From assembly GCA_007844125.1 (NCBI GenBank), contig CM017565.1, positions 12,390,618 through 12,454,617 of the forward strand: a stretch of DNA of 64,000 nt, given 5' to 3'. Below the pieces are notes generated by a model. The model searched no databases. It saw only the letters and a list, made by a program, of their open reading frames with translations, and was not told the origin of the DNA. Positions 10,961-25,185 of this stretch are shown here, piece by piece (positions within the stretch are counted from its first letter, which is position 1; every line of letters starts with the position of its first letter). A program made the position numbers and the translations under genes. This DNA comes from Sinonovacula constricta. Lineage: Eukaryota > Mollusca > Bivalvia > Cardiida > Solecurtidae.

Positions 10961-12954
10961 ACAAGTTTCACCAATGGCCATGTGTTATTTACCCTCTGGG
11001 AGTTTTTGGAATATAATCCCATATGATCATCGCCATCCTCCCTGTCCCCATGTGTCCTTGTCAGTGCCTGTATTGAGCTTCCAAGGGATGCTACCCACTA
11101 TTGTCAGGTTCTATATCCTTCATCATTTATTGATACACCAGCATTGATTTGCTACTTAAAACTGTTTGCTCATCATTTTCAGTATATATGGGTATCATTG
11201 ATGCTTTTGTGGGCTGTTGACAGAATTTCAGCATGTCGGAAAACGGAGCTCTTTGAAAAAATTATAACGATCAGTTGTTCGCAATGTACATGTACTGGGA
11301 TTGCTATGAGGTAGGCAGCAAGGCAATTAACTATTAATGATCATATATTGGAAAGTAAAAGAGTCCAGATTGTTATATGCACCATGAACATTATGTGAAG
11401 AAAAGTCATGTTCATAAAACATAAGATACATATCTTAAAAAATATAACTTTAAAGCCATGCTTACATGTGTGAAACAATGTCAGTGATACAAAGCAAGGG
11501 GAAAATGATGTGTCTATCAGCATTGCTATGACTTTAAGGTTTAAAAGAGTTTTATTTATATAACATTTGTGATGAAAACAGTTGAGCAGGATGGCCTGGT
11601 GGCAGGTTTAAATAAGTTACTGTATATGGTTTATGACATACTTTCTTTGTTTTACAACAGAATTAAATACATTACTATTTGCTTTAACTGTATTTTGGTT
11701 TGATAACATTAGGATATTTATTTGTTTGATTTATACTGTAGATAAAGCTATGATTGACCTTCGTACCATATTTTATATAGGATATATTTTTATAGGACCA
11801 TAGAGTGTGGGTTGTTATGTAGAGTGTTGAGTCAAGGCTATGTAGGTCACAGATTCAGTTCCTGGTTGAGACATTCCAAATCCTTTTACAGGTGTGCTGG
11901 CAGCTTACACTGGGTGTTTGTGAGGATGTTTCTTTGACTGGTTAGCCAGGTGTAAAAAATAATGCAATGTTGGTTCTGTTGAAAGTGTTATTACTATTAG
12001 CTTAAAACCCCCACCTCCATTTACAGGTAACTGAAACAATCTTTTAAACAAGTTTTGTTTAAGAAAAAAAAAGTTTTTTTATCATCCAGTGCTGCATGGT
12101 CTGTATCTCAATCCCTGTTGCTAGGGAGACTGGGCATGGCAATGGTCTAACTATGAGACAAAAGGCTGCTGTGAGATAGGTGTGCTGGGGTTCCTCTGGG
12201 TCATAACAATAGAAATGTTAGGCTGTCTTTAGATAACATTGTATGCTCCACCATCAGGGAGACTCAACACTGCTCCAGCTCACCATCTAGGTTCAGGATG
12301 TGTTGCTATGATACCTTGGAGCCTGCACTGCAGGTGCCTGTTCAGCATTGAACTTTGACCTTCACATCTCTCTACCTCCACCCATACTCCCACTGGTGGT
12401 CTGCCATAGCTTCCAGGTGTTAATTGGTTACAGAAATATGACTTGATTCATATGTAAACAAAGCAGTTATCTGTCAAAAATGACATTATATTGTCACATT
12501 GTAGCTTCTTTTATTGTACACATAAATATAATTCAAGTCACAGAAACAAAACAGGCTGAAATGGGTAAAGTCAGGTGCATTGTTTGAACAATCATAAAAT
12601 ATATAAACATTTAAATTTAAAGAAATATTAAGCAATTTCTCATAGTACTGTACATGTCTAAAATTATTGTTGTAGTTGTATAATCCCATGATAAAATGGT
12701 GCCGGGCTTTTATCATTCCCAGTTGATTCTACTTATCTCACCATAGCATTCCTTGTCCAGTGTCTTGGTTGCTGAATTTTTTTGCTCAACATTTAAAAAA
12801 TTTTGATTTAAAAAAAAAAAAGCACCAAAAAAAGCATTTAGGTCAGATTGATAATATATCCTCTTGTCAGAATGAACCATGCATACATCGTGTGGCTAAT
12901 GTCCCTGTCTTTAGTTCCCAGCATCCAGCTATTCATAGCCATGATCCACTGTCG

Positions 12955-15295
12955 CATGGTATATTTCAGTCTCTTTCCGCATGGTATATTCCAGCCTCCC
13001 CCGCATGGTATATTCCAGCCTCTCTTTGCATGGTATATTCCAGCCTCTTTCCGCATAGTATATTCCAGTATTCCAGCCTCCCCCGCATGCTATATTCCAG
13101 CCTCTCTTTGCATGGTATATTCCAGCCTCTCTCCACATGGTATATTTCTGCTTCTCTCCACATGGTATATTTCTGCCTCTCTCTGCATGGTATATTTCTG
13201 CCTCTCTTCGCATGGTATATTCCAGCCTCTCTCCGCATGGTATATTGCAGCCTCTCTCTGCATGGTATATTCCAGCCTCTCTCTGCATGGTATATTCCAG
13301 CCTCTCTCCACATGGTATATTCCAGCCTCTCTCCGCATGGTATATTCCAGCCTTTCTCCGCATGGTATATTCCAACCTCTCTCCACATGGTATATTCCAG
13401 CCTCTCTTTGCATGGTATATTCCAGCCTCTTTCTGCATGGTATATTCCAGCCTCTCTCAGCATGGTATATTCCAGCCTCTCTCAGCATGGTATATTCCAG
13501 CCTCTCTCCACATGGTATATTCCAGCCCTTCTCTGCATGGTATATTCCAGCCTCTCTCCACATGGTATATTCCAGCCCTTCTCTGCATGGTATATTCCAG
13601 CCTCACTCCACATGGTATATTCCAGCCTCTCTCAGCATGGTATATTCCAGCCTCTCTCCACATGGTATATTCCAGCCCTTCTCTGCATGGTATATTCCAG
13701 CCTCACTCCACATGGTATATTCCAGCCTCTCTCCACATGGTATATTCCAGCCTCTCTCCGCATGGTATATTCCAGCCTCTCTCCACATGGTATATTCAAG
13801 CCTCTCTCCACATGATATATTCCAGCCTCACTCCACATGGTATATTCCAGCCTCTCTCCACATGGTATATTCCAGCCTCTCTCTACATGGTATATTCCAG
13901 CCTCTCTCTGCATGGTATATTCCAGGTATATTCCAGCCTCTCTCCACATGGTATATTCCAGCCTCACTCCACATGGTATATTCCAGCCTCTCTCCACATG
14001 GTATATTCCAGCCTCTCTCCACATGGTATATTCCAGCCTCTCTCTGCATGGTATATTCCAGCCTCTCTCTGCATGGTATATTCCAGCCTCTCTCCACATG
14101 GTATATTCCAGCCTCTCTCCACATGGTATATTACAGCCTCTCTCCACATGGTATATTCCAGTCTCTCTCCACATGGTATATTCCAGCCTCTCTCCACATA
14201 GTATATTCCAGCCTCTCTCCACATGGTATATTCCAGTCTCTCTCCACATGGTATATTCCAGCCTCTCTCCACATGGTATATTCCAGCCTCTTTCCACATG
14301 GTATATTCCAGCCTCTCTCCGCATGGTATATTCCAGCCTCTCTCCACATGGTATATTCCAGCCTCTCTCCACATGGTATATTCCAGCCTCTCTCCACATG
14401 GTATATTCCAGCCTCTCTCCACATGGTATATTCCAGCCTCTCTCCACATGGTATATTCCAGCCTCTCTCCGCATGGTATATTCCAGCCTCTCTCCGCATG
14501 GTATATTCCAGCCTCTCTCCACATGGTATATTCCAGCCTCTCTCCACATGGTATATTCCAGCCTCTCTCCACATGGTATATTCCAGCCTCTCTCCACATG
14601 GTATATTCCAGCCTCTCTCCGCATGGTATATTCCAGCCTCTCTCCGCATGGTATATTCCAGCCTCTCTCCACATGGTATATTCCAGCCTCTCTCCACATG
14701 GTATATTCCAGCCTCTCTCCACATGGTATATTCCAGCCTCTATCAGCTCCACATGGTATATTTCCAGCTCTCTCCACATTGGTATATTCCAGCCTCTCTC
14801 CACATGGTATATTCAGCCTCTCTCCGAATGGTATATTCAGCCTCTCTCACATGGTATATTCCAGCCTCTCTCCACATGGTATATTCCAGCCTCTCTCCAC
14901 ATGGTATATTCCAGCCTCTCTCCACATGGTATATTCCAGCCTCTCTCCACATGGTATATTCCAGCCTCTCTCCGCATGGTATATTCCCAGCCTCTCTCCG
15001 CATGGTATATTCCAGCCTCTCTCCACATTGTATATTCCGCCTCCTCTCCGCATGGTATATTCCAGCCTCTCTCCACATGGTATATCCAGCCTCTCTCACA
15101 TGGTATATTCCAGCCTCTCTCCACATGGTATATTCCAGCCTCTCTCCACATGGTATATTCCAGCCTCTCTCTGCATGGTATATTCCAGCCTCTCTCTGCA
15201 TGGTATATTCCAGCCTCTCTCCACATGATATATTCCAGCCTCTCTCCGCATGGTATATTCCAGCCTCTCTCTGCATGGTATATTCCAGCCTCTCT
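12955..15295. repeat. 25-bp minisatellite, about 93 copies
   Basis: The unit CATGGTATATTCCAGCCTCT + CTCCA repeats at a strict 25-bp period. The main variant positions are CCACATGG / CCGCATGG / CTGCATGG. Copies are most uniform in 14220-14720; shortened or altered units lie at the ends, at about 13069 and 13926 (partial duplications), and at 14744-15060. Because 25 is one more than a multiple of 3 and the unit has no stop on either strand, long false reading frames (up to 838 codons) exist on both strands, each a 25-residue repeat rich in M-V-Y-S-S-L-S-P-H-G. I see no splice sites, promoter or unique domain, so I treat it as satellite DNA. Confidence 0.95.
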
Positions 15296-16915
15296 CTGGC
15301 TGTCATCACTGCCCTCATCACCGCCCCAGTTACTTTGCTAACATACTCTTGTCTAATCAGTTAAGCAGTTAAGTGAATTTTGCATCAGCATGTTTTATCC
15401 ATTTTCAGGTTCTTTATTTCAGTATGCAAATAAAACTTGCATAAAACTTGCATATTAACATGGGATAGTTTCCCTGATGATATGTTAATTTTTGCATCAT
15501 TAATGAAAGACAAACTCGCTTGTCCTAAGATGAAGTGCCTTGTTCCTTTCTATCATATTTGCTGTGGTGATAAGCTTTATCCAGATCTTATCAGTTGTAT
15601 CTACTACTATTTTATGTACATGAAAAGTATTGTCAACTTTATTATTATCATCAGGATTTTTTTTTTTTTAAATTCATGTTCTTTCCAGTGAGTTCTTCCT
15701 TCTTCAACAAAATGGTGGTTAAATTTTCCATTTTACAAGGGTATAATACTTACCCAACATAAAAAAACAAGAACCTGGTGATCATATTAATATATTTTTG
15801 TAAGATAATTTGAAGAGATGAAATAAATATATGTAAATTCAGTAGTGTGACAGAGTATGAAGTGTATGAATGTACATGTGTAGCTGTTAGAAGCTGCAGT
15901 TACTGTATCGTCACCCAGTCTCCCTGTGCACTGATACAGCGACAGGTATGTTGACTCCCCCTATTTTACCTGCTGCAACACACCTGAATCTCACACTGCA
16001 TCCTTATGTTACATACAGCCTTCTGTCTTCAACTGGAGGCATCACTAGGTCGGGATGAAGAAGGAAATATTGAGGCGGGAAGCTAGCTGGGCCAATGTGT
16101 CGTTGATACAGAGTCACGGTTCATGTATCAGAAGGTCACCAGCATCTTTCTCGGCCATATTTGGTGTATCTCCCTAACCTGTTTGGTATATCTGGTACTT
16201 GTTGTTGGTGTAGAATCATTCACTGGACTAATTAACAGGTGGAAGTGTTCTGTAGTTGAATGGAACGGATGGCAGAGTTCATATATAGACATGGAGGAGA
16301 TTTGTAGCTGGGGTAAGACAAGTTTCCTGTCAAGATTTACTACTATGTTTCAGCAAAGATTTGTGCTATAAATAGAACTGTTGATGTGTTGGGATGTTGA
16401 GGTTATGAATAAGCACATCAAACTTGCATTAAAAACAGCACACATGACTTGTCTTTGGTGCAGTTGATGTAGGAAGTGTCACTGCCATCTTGTGTCTATT
16501 TTCCTAGTTTGAGTCCCCCACAACTGTTTAGCCCACCTGTTGATGCTGAATGATTAATATTGTACAGGTAGATCGGTTTGTTGAGATAATTTATCTTACT
16601 GATGCTGGCTAGGTGATGTCTGGTACAAGGTAGGATATCATAGGGCTTCCTTTGTGTAACTTTTCCTGACATGTGAAACCTTGCATCACATTAGGGTTAC
16701 AAATCTATATCCCAACATATGTTGAAATATTTTATTTAGGGTTTTAGGTGCAGCACTTCACTTCCTGTTGCTGAAGCAAAAAATGTCAAAGTATGGTCAC
16801 ATGACCAAGATTTGGGTCATGTGACTGATACTGTACTGCAGGTGTTTGCATCAGTTAGTGATTATAGAGCATGGCATCATAATGATGTATCTGTACATTA
16901 AGATATAGTTTAGAT

Positions 16916-17017
16916 AGTGTATTATTGTAGTCACAAACAGGTGACCTCTACTCAGTCTGCATCCCTAGTGTATTATTTTAGTCACTGTCAGGTGACCTCT
17001 ACTCAATCTATTGGGAT
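16916..17017. repeat. 51-bp tandem duplication
   Basis: AGTGTATTATTGTAGTCACA...CAGGTGACCTCTACTCAGTC at 16916 is repeated at 16967 with a few substitutions. Confidence 0.8.
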
Positions 17018-18532
17018 GCTGGGTTGTGTTCCAGGTGTGACAGGATCACCTCAGCCAGTCAGTGAGGGAGGGAGAAGGGGATTGACCTGACTGACCATTG
17101 TAGCTTATGGATCTTGTGGGCTTGTGGTTTGGAAAATAATGTATAATGACTCCTTCTCATATGTAAATAGTGATGAAGCAAGGCATTGAACTGAAGATTG
17201 GATGGAGAAACGTATTCATAAAACACTATTATGTAGTGAAGATTGTAGTTAGTTTTAGTGTGGTTTGCCGCTGATGTATTCAATTTGATATTTTGGTTAT
17301 TTATCAACGGTTCATTTAAATTTCCATGTTGCATTATCATTTGATTGAAGATATTACCGTAAATGCATCAAGTGTTACCTTTATTACACAAAAACTTCTC
17401 TGAAGATTGTTACCATTGTTTAACCTGATACTGAGGAAGCTTTGCAAAGCCTAGGCCTCTTTAGCCTAACTGTATATTTAAAGAATAGATGTTCTTGCTC
17501 AGTTATTTACTATCATATTTATTCTTCCTGGCAGTTGAGTGTGGTTCATCCCTCTTCCTTGTAACTGTATGTCCACGCCATCAAACTTTCTTGATCCCAA
17601 ACTTTTATTGCCCCCAGTCTGATGGCCCTAAGGGCATTCCTTAGCAACGCAACTCTTACCAGAGTTTTATGGTCCTTAATTGTTTGCTAACAGCCCAGAC
17701 ATCATTAACATTGTGATCAAGCATGCAATGTTCAATGCTCACTTTTTGGTTTAAGAGATTTTTAATGGATTTTTTAGAGTTGTATTGTAAATACTATGTG
17801 CAGAGAATAATAGTGAAAGTTTTCAGTATCTTTCGTATCATGGACAAAGTGGCATCAAAAGTTCCAAATGTATGAACTATCAAAACAATTCTCAGGAATT
17901 TTTAAGGAAGAAGAGACAACTTATTTTATTTTTATGTGGTTTTTATACAATCACATATTTTGGAATGTATGTTAGGTGTTGAAAATGATGTCCTACTGTT
18001 CCAAACATTCCGCCTGAGCAGTCACCATCATCAAACTTTGAACCCAAGTTGAACACACATCTGATTAGTTAAAATTTAATGAAATTTTCACATCTGACCA
18101 AAAGGGTGCTTGAAAATGATCTTGGACCCAGGCTCAAAATTGTGTAAACTTCGCTCCTGAACTTCTACTGGGGTATGTAACCCTAAAAGTTCAATGCCAT
18201 CACGTCACCTCCATCCTTGTGACAGGCATACCTGTACAAACTGGCTCCTTTCTGGGGCCCTTGACAACATTATAGCCCTCTATGTGTAGCACCATCTCTT
18301 CTGTCACTGATAGATCTATTTGCTTTTTCCAGTAATAAATTCAGGTGTTGTGCTGGGATTGAATGGTTTATGAGGGTTCGGGTAAACAAGATACTCCAGC
18401 ATCCTGCCTGACATCATACACCTTACCCTACCAAAGTTCTTAATAACCCATAGATTTACTCCTAGTTTTTTGCTTACAACTATGTGTTAAGGAAACTACA
18501 CACATTTCCCATCACTTACCACCAGATAGGAA

Positions 18533-18615
18533 AGTGTAGATCCTGATCAATCAGCTAACTGGCTGATCTGGATCTAAACTATTTGCCAATTTCTGATCCA
18601 GTAGGTTAAGAGATA
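18533..18615. repeat. Dispersed hairpin repeat, copy 4
   Basis: AGTGTAGATCCTGATCAATC and GCTGATCTGGATCTAAACTA are facing arms around a loop of about 10 bp, followed by TTTGCCAA. One of the clearest palindromic copies. Confidence 0.7.
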
Positions 18616-19784
18616 AACATAACTAGTTCTGTCATAGCCACCCTCTCCAATAGCTACCCCTTCACAGTCCTCCACAACCATTTATCTCTCTGGTTTATCT
18701 CTTTATTTGTGGACAAGCAGGATTATTTAAGATGTCATTTCCTCTGTATGCTTTTCAATGGGACAAAGGTGCTTGAATAGGGTATGGATGCTGCCAAAAT
18801 ATTGACTGGCCTTGGTGGCAGGGAGGCCTATCTTGGGCCTATATCTTCTGGTGTGTTCAGCCAGCCAGAATGCGGGCAGCCATTGGCTGGTGCAGCACAA
18901 TGCAATTGTACTGGATGGCCTACCAGGGACATTGCATGTTTAATTCTGTTATATATACAAAAATGCAATCAAATTATTTGTAAATAATATTCTGAATAAT
19001 TGTTTTATGTTCTTTCAGTTTGCAACAAAAAGTTTGTTCATTTTTACAAAAGTAGCTTGTTGTTACCAAACTAACATTCCAAGAAAACAAGCTGAACAAT
19101 AATTGATTCATGGAAAAAAAAGAAAGAAATCATTTATTCTAAAAATATATTTAAACATTAAACAAAACTATTTCCACAAAATAACATCTTTTTTTCTGAA
19201 ATTTATTTCAAATAGATCATTTTTCTTTTAACTCAGTGTTTAAAATTGATAAAAATCAATGTTTTTGAGCCTCATGGAAAGACTTATATCAATAACCCAT
19301 GATAACCTTCATCGACTTGTATTTCAAAGCTGTTTGAATTTCAAATAAAAAACCTTCAGTTTTTTGTATGGACAGCAAACCAAACCTCTTTGACATCAAG
19401 TTGAGTGTTCTTGAAAATTCAACATCGCCTTCAAGATGAGAGTACTGGCTTTCTGACGCATATATCTTTAAAGATTGACAATCTCTTTTTTTAATGAAAC
19501 ATTGAAAATGTGTCTTTACTGAGGTATGTTTACTTTTCCCAGGCTCTTTGGTATTTGAAGGCCCACTTGTGTTGTGCGGAGTGATGGTAGATAGGGAACA
19601 CTGGCTCGAGCCTGGTTAAGATGTTCAGCCCCTACATAAGACTGAGGCTGAGTCTGTCACAAAACAATTGATATCTGCCCAGACTATCTACCTGTGTACT
19701 GATCACACAAGGATTTAGCCCTTAGCATGCTACATTTTGTTAATGCTCAATTCTAATTCTATGTCAACTTCTTGTATCTGAAAA

Positions 19785-19875
19785 AGTGTTTAAGCATATA
19801 GCAAGAGACTCAACAGTGTAAGCATATATAGATCTACACTATTTGCAGAAGCCTGATCAGTTTGAATTAAGATGT
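19785..19875. repeat. Dispersed hairpin repeat, copy 5
   Basis: The right arm AGATCTACACTATTTGCAGA is intact and the left arm AACAGTGTAAGCATATATAG is degenerate. The usual downstream TGATCAGTTTGAATTAAG is present. Confidence 0.6.
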
Positions 19876-20344
19876 GATTTCCTCCTCCTGTACAAAAAAT
19901 TACCATAAAATGTTGACAGAACATTTTATGAGTCATCATGAGCTGAAGAAATAGCAGATAATTGAGGGGGATTATTTGTAAAAAGATGTTTGGTGGGAAA
20001 AAATGTGAAGAATTGCTCCAATGCATAATTGCGGTAAGATTTAAAAAAAATCTTTTGTCTATTTGTGCATATTATACCTCTAATAACCATGGTGAAGTCC
20101 AGGCATTTGAAGTGAGATAGAGAAAGATATTCTTTTCTTGCTTCATTTCCTTAAATGAAGATGTTGAGCTATTTGATAAATGCCTGGCTGAGATGATGTT
20201 AAAGCAGAAAACAAAACAGAAACCTGACACCCATGTTAGTAGACAATGGGAAAACAAATATAAGAGTAAAGATGAGTGTTGAGGCATGCATGCTGGAGAA
20301 ACCGGATAATTATTTGCCACATGTAAACACTTTGCCTGCTAGCC

Positions 20345-20430
20345 AGGTATTGACCAGGCTAAGGCGAATAGTGTAAGTCCAGATCAGCCAGCTCCTGCTG
20401 GGAACTGTCTGATCAGGATCAGAACAAGTC
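20345..20430. repeat. Dispersed hairpin repeat, copy 6
   Basis: Left arm GCGAATAGTGTAAGTCCAGA, then TCAGCCAGCTCCTGCTGGGA (the typical loop), then CTGTCTGATCAGGATCAGAA. The left arm is better preserved here than the right. Confidence 0.65.
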
Positions 20431-23315
20431 ACTGCTGAGTCTCTACCTGTATATTGTAATGCCTTTGCATGTAATTCTTACCCAATATCTGAGATTTTGT
20501 ATTGCAAATCTTGCAGCATGACAAGGGTTTAACTACCTGAAACAGGCAGAAGGTGTCATGGGGACACTGGAGATTAGTTTCCTTCAGTTTCCGTTAGCCA
20601 TCATTACCTGAGGTACATTGAATGGTTTCAGTATTGTGGCTGTCGTGAGGGAAGCTGGTCTGGGAGGTGTGGAACACTGGAACATGTCATTACCTGGCGC
20701 ACAATCTGCAGTTGTAAACATGTCCGGGTCGTGCCAGGTGACCTGATATGTATGTCTGTCACAAAAGATAAACATAGCCAACCTCCCCACAAAACCACTG
20801 CTCCTTTTGTGCACTTTAATTGGCCAATACATGTTTGGGATGAAAATGATCAGTGTACGTTTAAGTGTCACTGTTAGATTATACACCTTTCCATTTGAGA
20901 CCATCATAAATCGTCAACTGTCCAAACTTTGCTTGAAACAGCTCTCAGATTCCTCTGATGTGAAAAAAAAAAATATAAAAAAAGATTTTTCTTTTTACCT
21001 GCTCTATAGGTTTCCAATTGTCAATTTGAATGATGCATCAGCATTCATTGGGGAAGTTTACCATTCAAATCCATCCGAGAACCATTCAGACTGCGTTCAA
21101 TAAAGATATTGATTTTAGAGTGAAAAATAATTTTTCAACTGATGGAAGTACAATTGGAATGTTGAAAGAAGTGACAAAAGTTTTAAAGGAGTTGGATTCT
21201 TTTCTTCACAATTATGTATTTCTTTGATACAAGATGAGTATTTGAAGGGAACTAGAGGCAGGAGATGTGATACAGGGGTGTTCATTGTTTAGCAGTCCGC
21301 CCAGTCGTCTTTGAACAACCCTGAATTCAATTTTGAACCTCTCTAGTAGATCAAGTTTCCTAATAATGTTGGAAAGGCTTCATAAATTGTGAGAAAACTG
21401 TTTGAAAATTAATATTAATTATGATAGAATGTCCTGGCTACTGGCCTGTTGATGGGTTTATCAGATGTGTCCTGTCATGTCTCTCCATTGGTTCATCACT
21501 AACAGGCTAATCACTCTGAACATAAGGTCAGCTTGTAAAGTCAACCTTCAGTTTGTGCCTGCTTTATATTGTAGATCATTATATATTATATATTAATATA
21601 TTGTTACTACCATTAACATTAATTAAACTTTTGGAAGTATGAAATATTAAATGTACAGATTTTGTAAAGTTCATTGATCAGGTTTCATACTTTTATGCCA
21701 TAAATTAAAAAAGTTCTGTTTCTGATGCAGTTTGTAACCAGTGTACTGAGGTAATGACAAAAGGACTTCAATACATATATTGGTCGATGTTAAGGTAATT
21801 CAGTGCAGGCAAGAGACCAGAAATATTTCAGGAAACAGTGTTGTTAAATGTGGAGAGTTTCAACAAACAATTTTATTTAGTTTTCCATACATCATGAATC
21901 TGAATTTTGAATCTTCCAATATTTTTGCCACACTTTCCTGTTATCTTAGACAAATTTCTGTGATTTTTACTTACAAGTCTTCGGTTTTATAACTTTCTCA
22001 CTGGTTTAGATATTTTGTCTATTTTAAAATGTATAGTTCATTACAGAAATAAAAATTACTTAATTAACTTTTTAGAGAGAATTTCAACAAGACAGTGTGT
22101 GTGCTCAAACTGTATTCTGTCTTCCAGAAAACTGTTAACTATTTCCATGTTGCTGTCAGTTTTTTATCAGTGTGTTCTGGTGTCTTTGTGATAAAAGAAA
22201 GGATAAATAATAACCGCTTTACAAGTGAAGGACTATTTTTAAAATGTGGCAGTTCAATAGGTGATTGAAAGTGTCCATTAATGTTTGTTGAATGTATGAA
22301 AGTGGAGAGGCAGCAGTCCATTGTGGTGGAGGCTCATAGGGGATGTGTCAGGGAACCATAGCTATCTCAGTCAGCTGGATCCTATTGAATAACTGATAAA
22401 TCAGGTCCTATTCACACATGTAACCCAATCTTAAACACTCCAAAAACACATTTCTCCATTTTCCAAAATAGCTCATCATGTTGTAAGGGATCTAGGCATG
22501 CTATTATTCAGTAAGACTGTATATATAACAGAGGAAGGAACGTGTACTGACACAGCCTGCCTGACGGTGTCATCTCAGCAGGTCATTCATCTTCCATCCA
22601 GTCGAATGCTGATATATCTCCCTGGTGCAGTTATTCATTAACATTTATTTATCTTTTCAAAATCACAGTCATTTAGAACAACCCCGTGTGGAAATATTGA
22701 GCGACATTTGAGAAGGAGGGGATACGATTGCCAGTCAGATGACACAAAGAAATTTAATGTGATCGAAACATGTCATGCACGCCTCTTCATGATCAAGACG
22801 ATCTGCATCACTTGGGAGATTGCATGAATTCAGCTTAAGAGGATTGAAGATGGTTGTTTGGGGCTTTTAAAATGTCCCAAATGTGCCCCATCAATAATGT
22901 CAATAATCAAGATGAGTGGTGCAGGGAAGGTATGGAGCCAAGCTCAGGCCCAGGGATGATAAGAATAAATAACTTAATCTTTATATTTGAATACCTGTCA
23001 TCTCTCCTTGGGACCCAAGACCATACCCACATCACAGCGAAGACTTTTTTTCCACGAAATCCTAAAGTTTTATTCTGATAAGAATGGCGCATTTATGAGG
23101 ACTATGGACAAGTGCTCTTTGTACTGACACAAGGATGTGCAGTATGAGCTGATCAATAGACATGTCAAGGGCTTGCATCTCTGGAGTTTTTTTTCTTTCA
23201 GGTTTTAGTAGAACATAATTTTCATGTTCATAAAGTCACTCAGGTGAACGATATAGGGCCATCATGCCTCTTGTTATGTTGATAAATACAATTATTTTTG
23301 GTATTAAAATGAAGG

Positions 23316-23368
23316 TGTTAACAATTAATTATATGATGATGGAACAATTAATTATGTGATGATGGTAA
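23316..23368. repeat. Short tandem duplication
   Basis: AACAATTAATTATATGATGA and TGG are followed at once by AACAATTAATTATGTGATGA and TGG, a two-copy 25-bp repeat with one substitution. Confidence 0.8.
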
Positions 23369-23547
23369 TTATAAAGGTTTTGGTTGTAGCCTAACAGGGT
23401 ATGATGTGCTGGGTCCCGGGGTAGTGTGGGGAGACCAGCCAACCTCCATGTTATCTGGGGTCCCTGCAGTAGCAGGTAGCAGCGCATCAATTGGTAGGCA
23501 AACATGCAAATTCAATGTTTGCCTTTCAAGTAAAGTGTTTGTGTGCC

Positions 23548-23572
23548 AAGATCTACACTATTTCATCCCCCC
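23548..23572. repeat. Dispersed hairpin repeat, copy 7 (half)
   Basis: CAAGATCTACACTATTTC is a single arm of the family. Confidence 0.4.
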
Positions 23573-25089
23573 TGTGTTGTCATTTATCATAATCACGATC
23601 GGTAAAATCAATTTCCGCTCTTGTAGATGCCCAACGAGTGTGTTGTATCCCAAAATTTATAGATGGTTACATCAACTGGAGACATCTTGAGATTCCTGGC
23701 GGGCTTGGTAACGGGCGTGATGCCCCGTTGATACCCGGTGGACTGCTGCCAGGGGAGACACCACCTCCCCCCTGTTGTAAATCACTACCCGAACACGCTC
23801 TATCATTGAGTGATTGTAGACTGCTGAATGAAATTATGCATCATGCACTATGTTGAAATTGCATTTACAGCTTAATATTTCTCTCTTTGTCTCTGTTAAT
23901 AGAGCTAAAGTTAGATTTACACAGAAGTGAATATGTTCACTGGAATACATGATTTACCTGAAATTATGTATAATGATGGTACAACTTGGAATAGGGATGC
24001 CCTGGGATGCCCAGATATAAAACATTCCAGGGCATGTAACCTTCTCTGTAATAGATTGTCTGCTCTTGACCAACCTGCTAATAAACACCAACAAATAGTG
24101 CACCTGTCAGCCCATATAGGAGATCTATGTATTTGTGTGTGTTATAGTCTACAGATGTCATGATTACCATGCAGTTCTGGGCCAAATTAAACCTGATCAC
24201 AGCACGCTTGCCACAATATATCAGGTACTGAAAAATGTAATCTCATTTAAAAGGGAATAAATAAAGTAAACTTCTTGAAAACAGGATAATCATTTCAGAC
24301 AGAGTAAGAATGGTGCTTCAAAGATCGACTTTCACAACCAGAAACCAGTACACTTTATTCTGAATTCATGGTTAATGATTGACCTTGTTGTGGTTTGGTT
24401 TGCTGCATTTAATGTTAAAGTTTGTTGTTATTTCTGAAATGTTTAATAATACACAAGCTTAAAATATATTGAATGTCAAAATTGGTTTCACTGTATAATC
24501 TCAATGGCTTGCAATACTGCACTTGGAAATGTGGACTGCTTGACTTACGATAACACCTTAACAGCAGCTCTAGATATTGTTCTAGCTCTCGCCAACTGCC
24601 TGGTTCCCTTCGGTCTCCCTGTCTCCCTGTCTGCCTGCCTGAGACAAGGGAGGTGTGGCTGAGATATTTGTGTGCAGGTGTACGTGTCCCACACTACAGA
24701 TGGTGGTGAACTGTGGCAGACTGTCCCACTCCCAGATAGACTGGTCCTCCGATTGTCCACTGTTACATGACTGCCCCCAGCCACATTCTGCTACACTGTT
24801 CCATTATCAGCAGTCCAACCATATATGGCAGCAACAGAGGCCAACAATGATAAGTGTGTCAGTGCATTAGCCAGGGACCAGTTGCCTGTAGACTTTTGCT
24901 GAGGTTGGCATCCCTGGTCATGTGCCTGATCCTCCCTTATCTGTCCTCTGTCACGACCAGCAGCTGCTCTTCTAGAGCTGTGAGCTGGTCATTCAGCGTT
25001 AACATAATGTATTACCCATATCCTTCCTAATTCTAAATTGTGACTATTCTGTTTACAACTACATGCAGAAATAAGCAAACTAGGGCTAT

Positions 25090-25185
25090 TCTGGTGAATA
25101 GTATAGGGCCAGTTTAAGCTTATCTGGTCCTACACTGTTTGCCTACATCTGATCAATTTGTAGTTAGCAGGTTAACAATTAAACA
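25090..25185. repeat. Dispersed hairpin repeat, copy 8
   Basis: GTGAATAGTATAGGGCCAG opposes TTATCTGGTCCTACACTGTT followed by TGCC, then the usual downstream TCTGATCAATTTGTAGTTAG and a GCAGGTTAAC end. Confidence 0.6.

Noticed and set aside
12955..15295. CRISPR-like regular repeats
   Set aside because: The units are contiguous with no spacers, and the setting is a eukaryotic genome.
12848..15364. Open frame of 838 codons (and many overlapping ones on both strands) that could be a repetitive structural protein
   Set aside because: It is the 25-bp minisatellite read in one frame. Equal frames exist in other phases and on the other strand, the flanks have no splice sites, signal peptide or unique domain, and a 3n+1 repeat gives such frames automatically.
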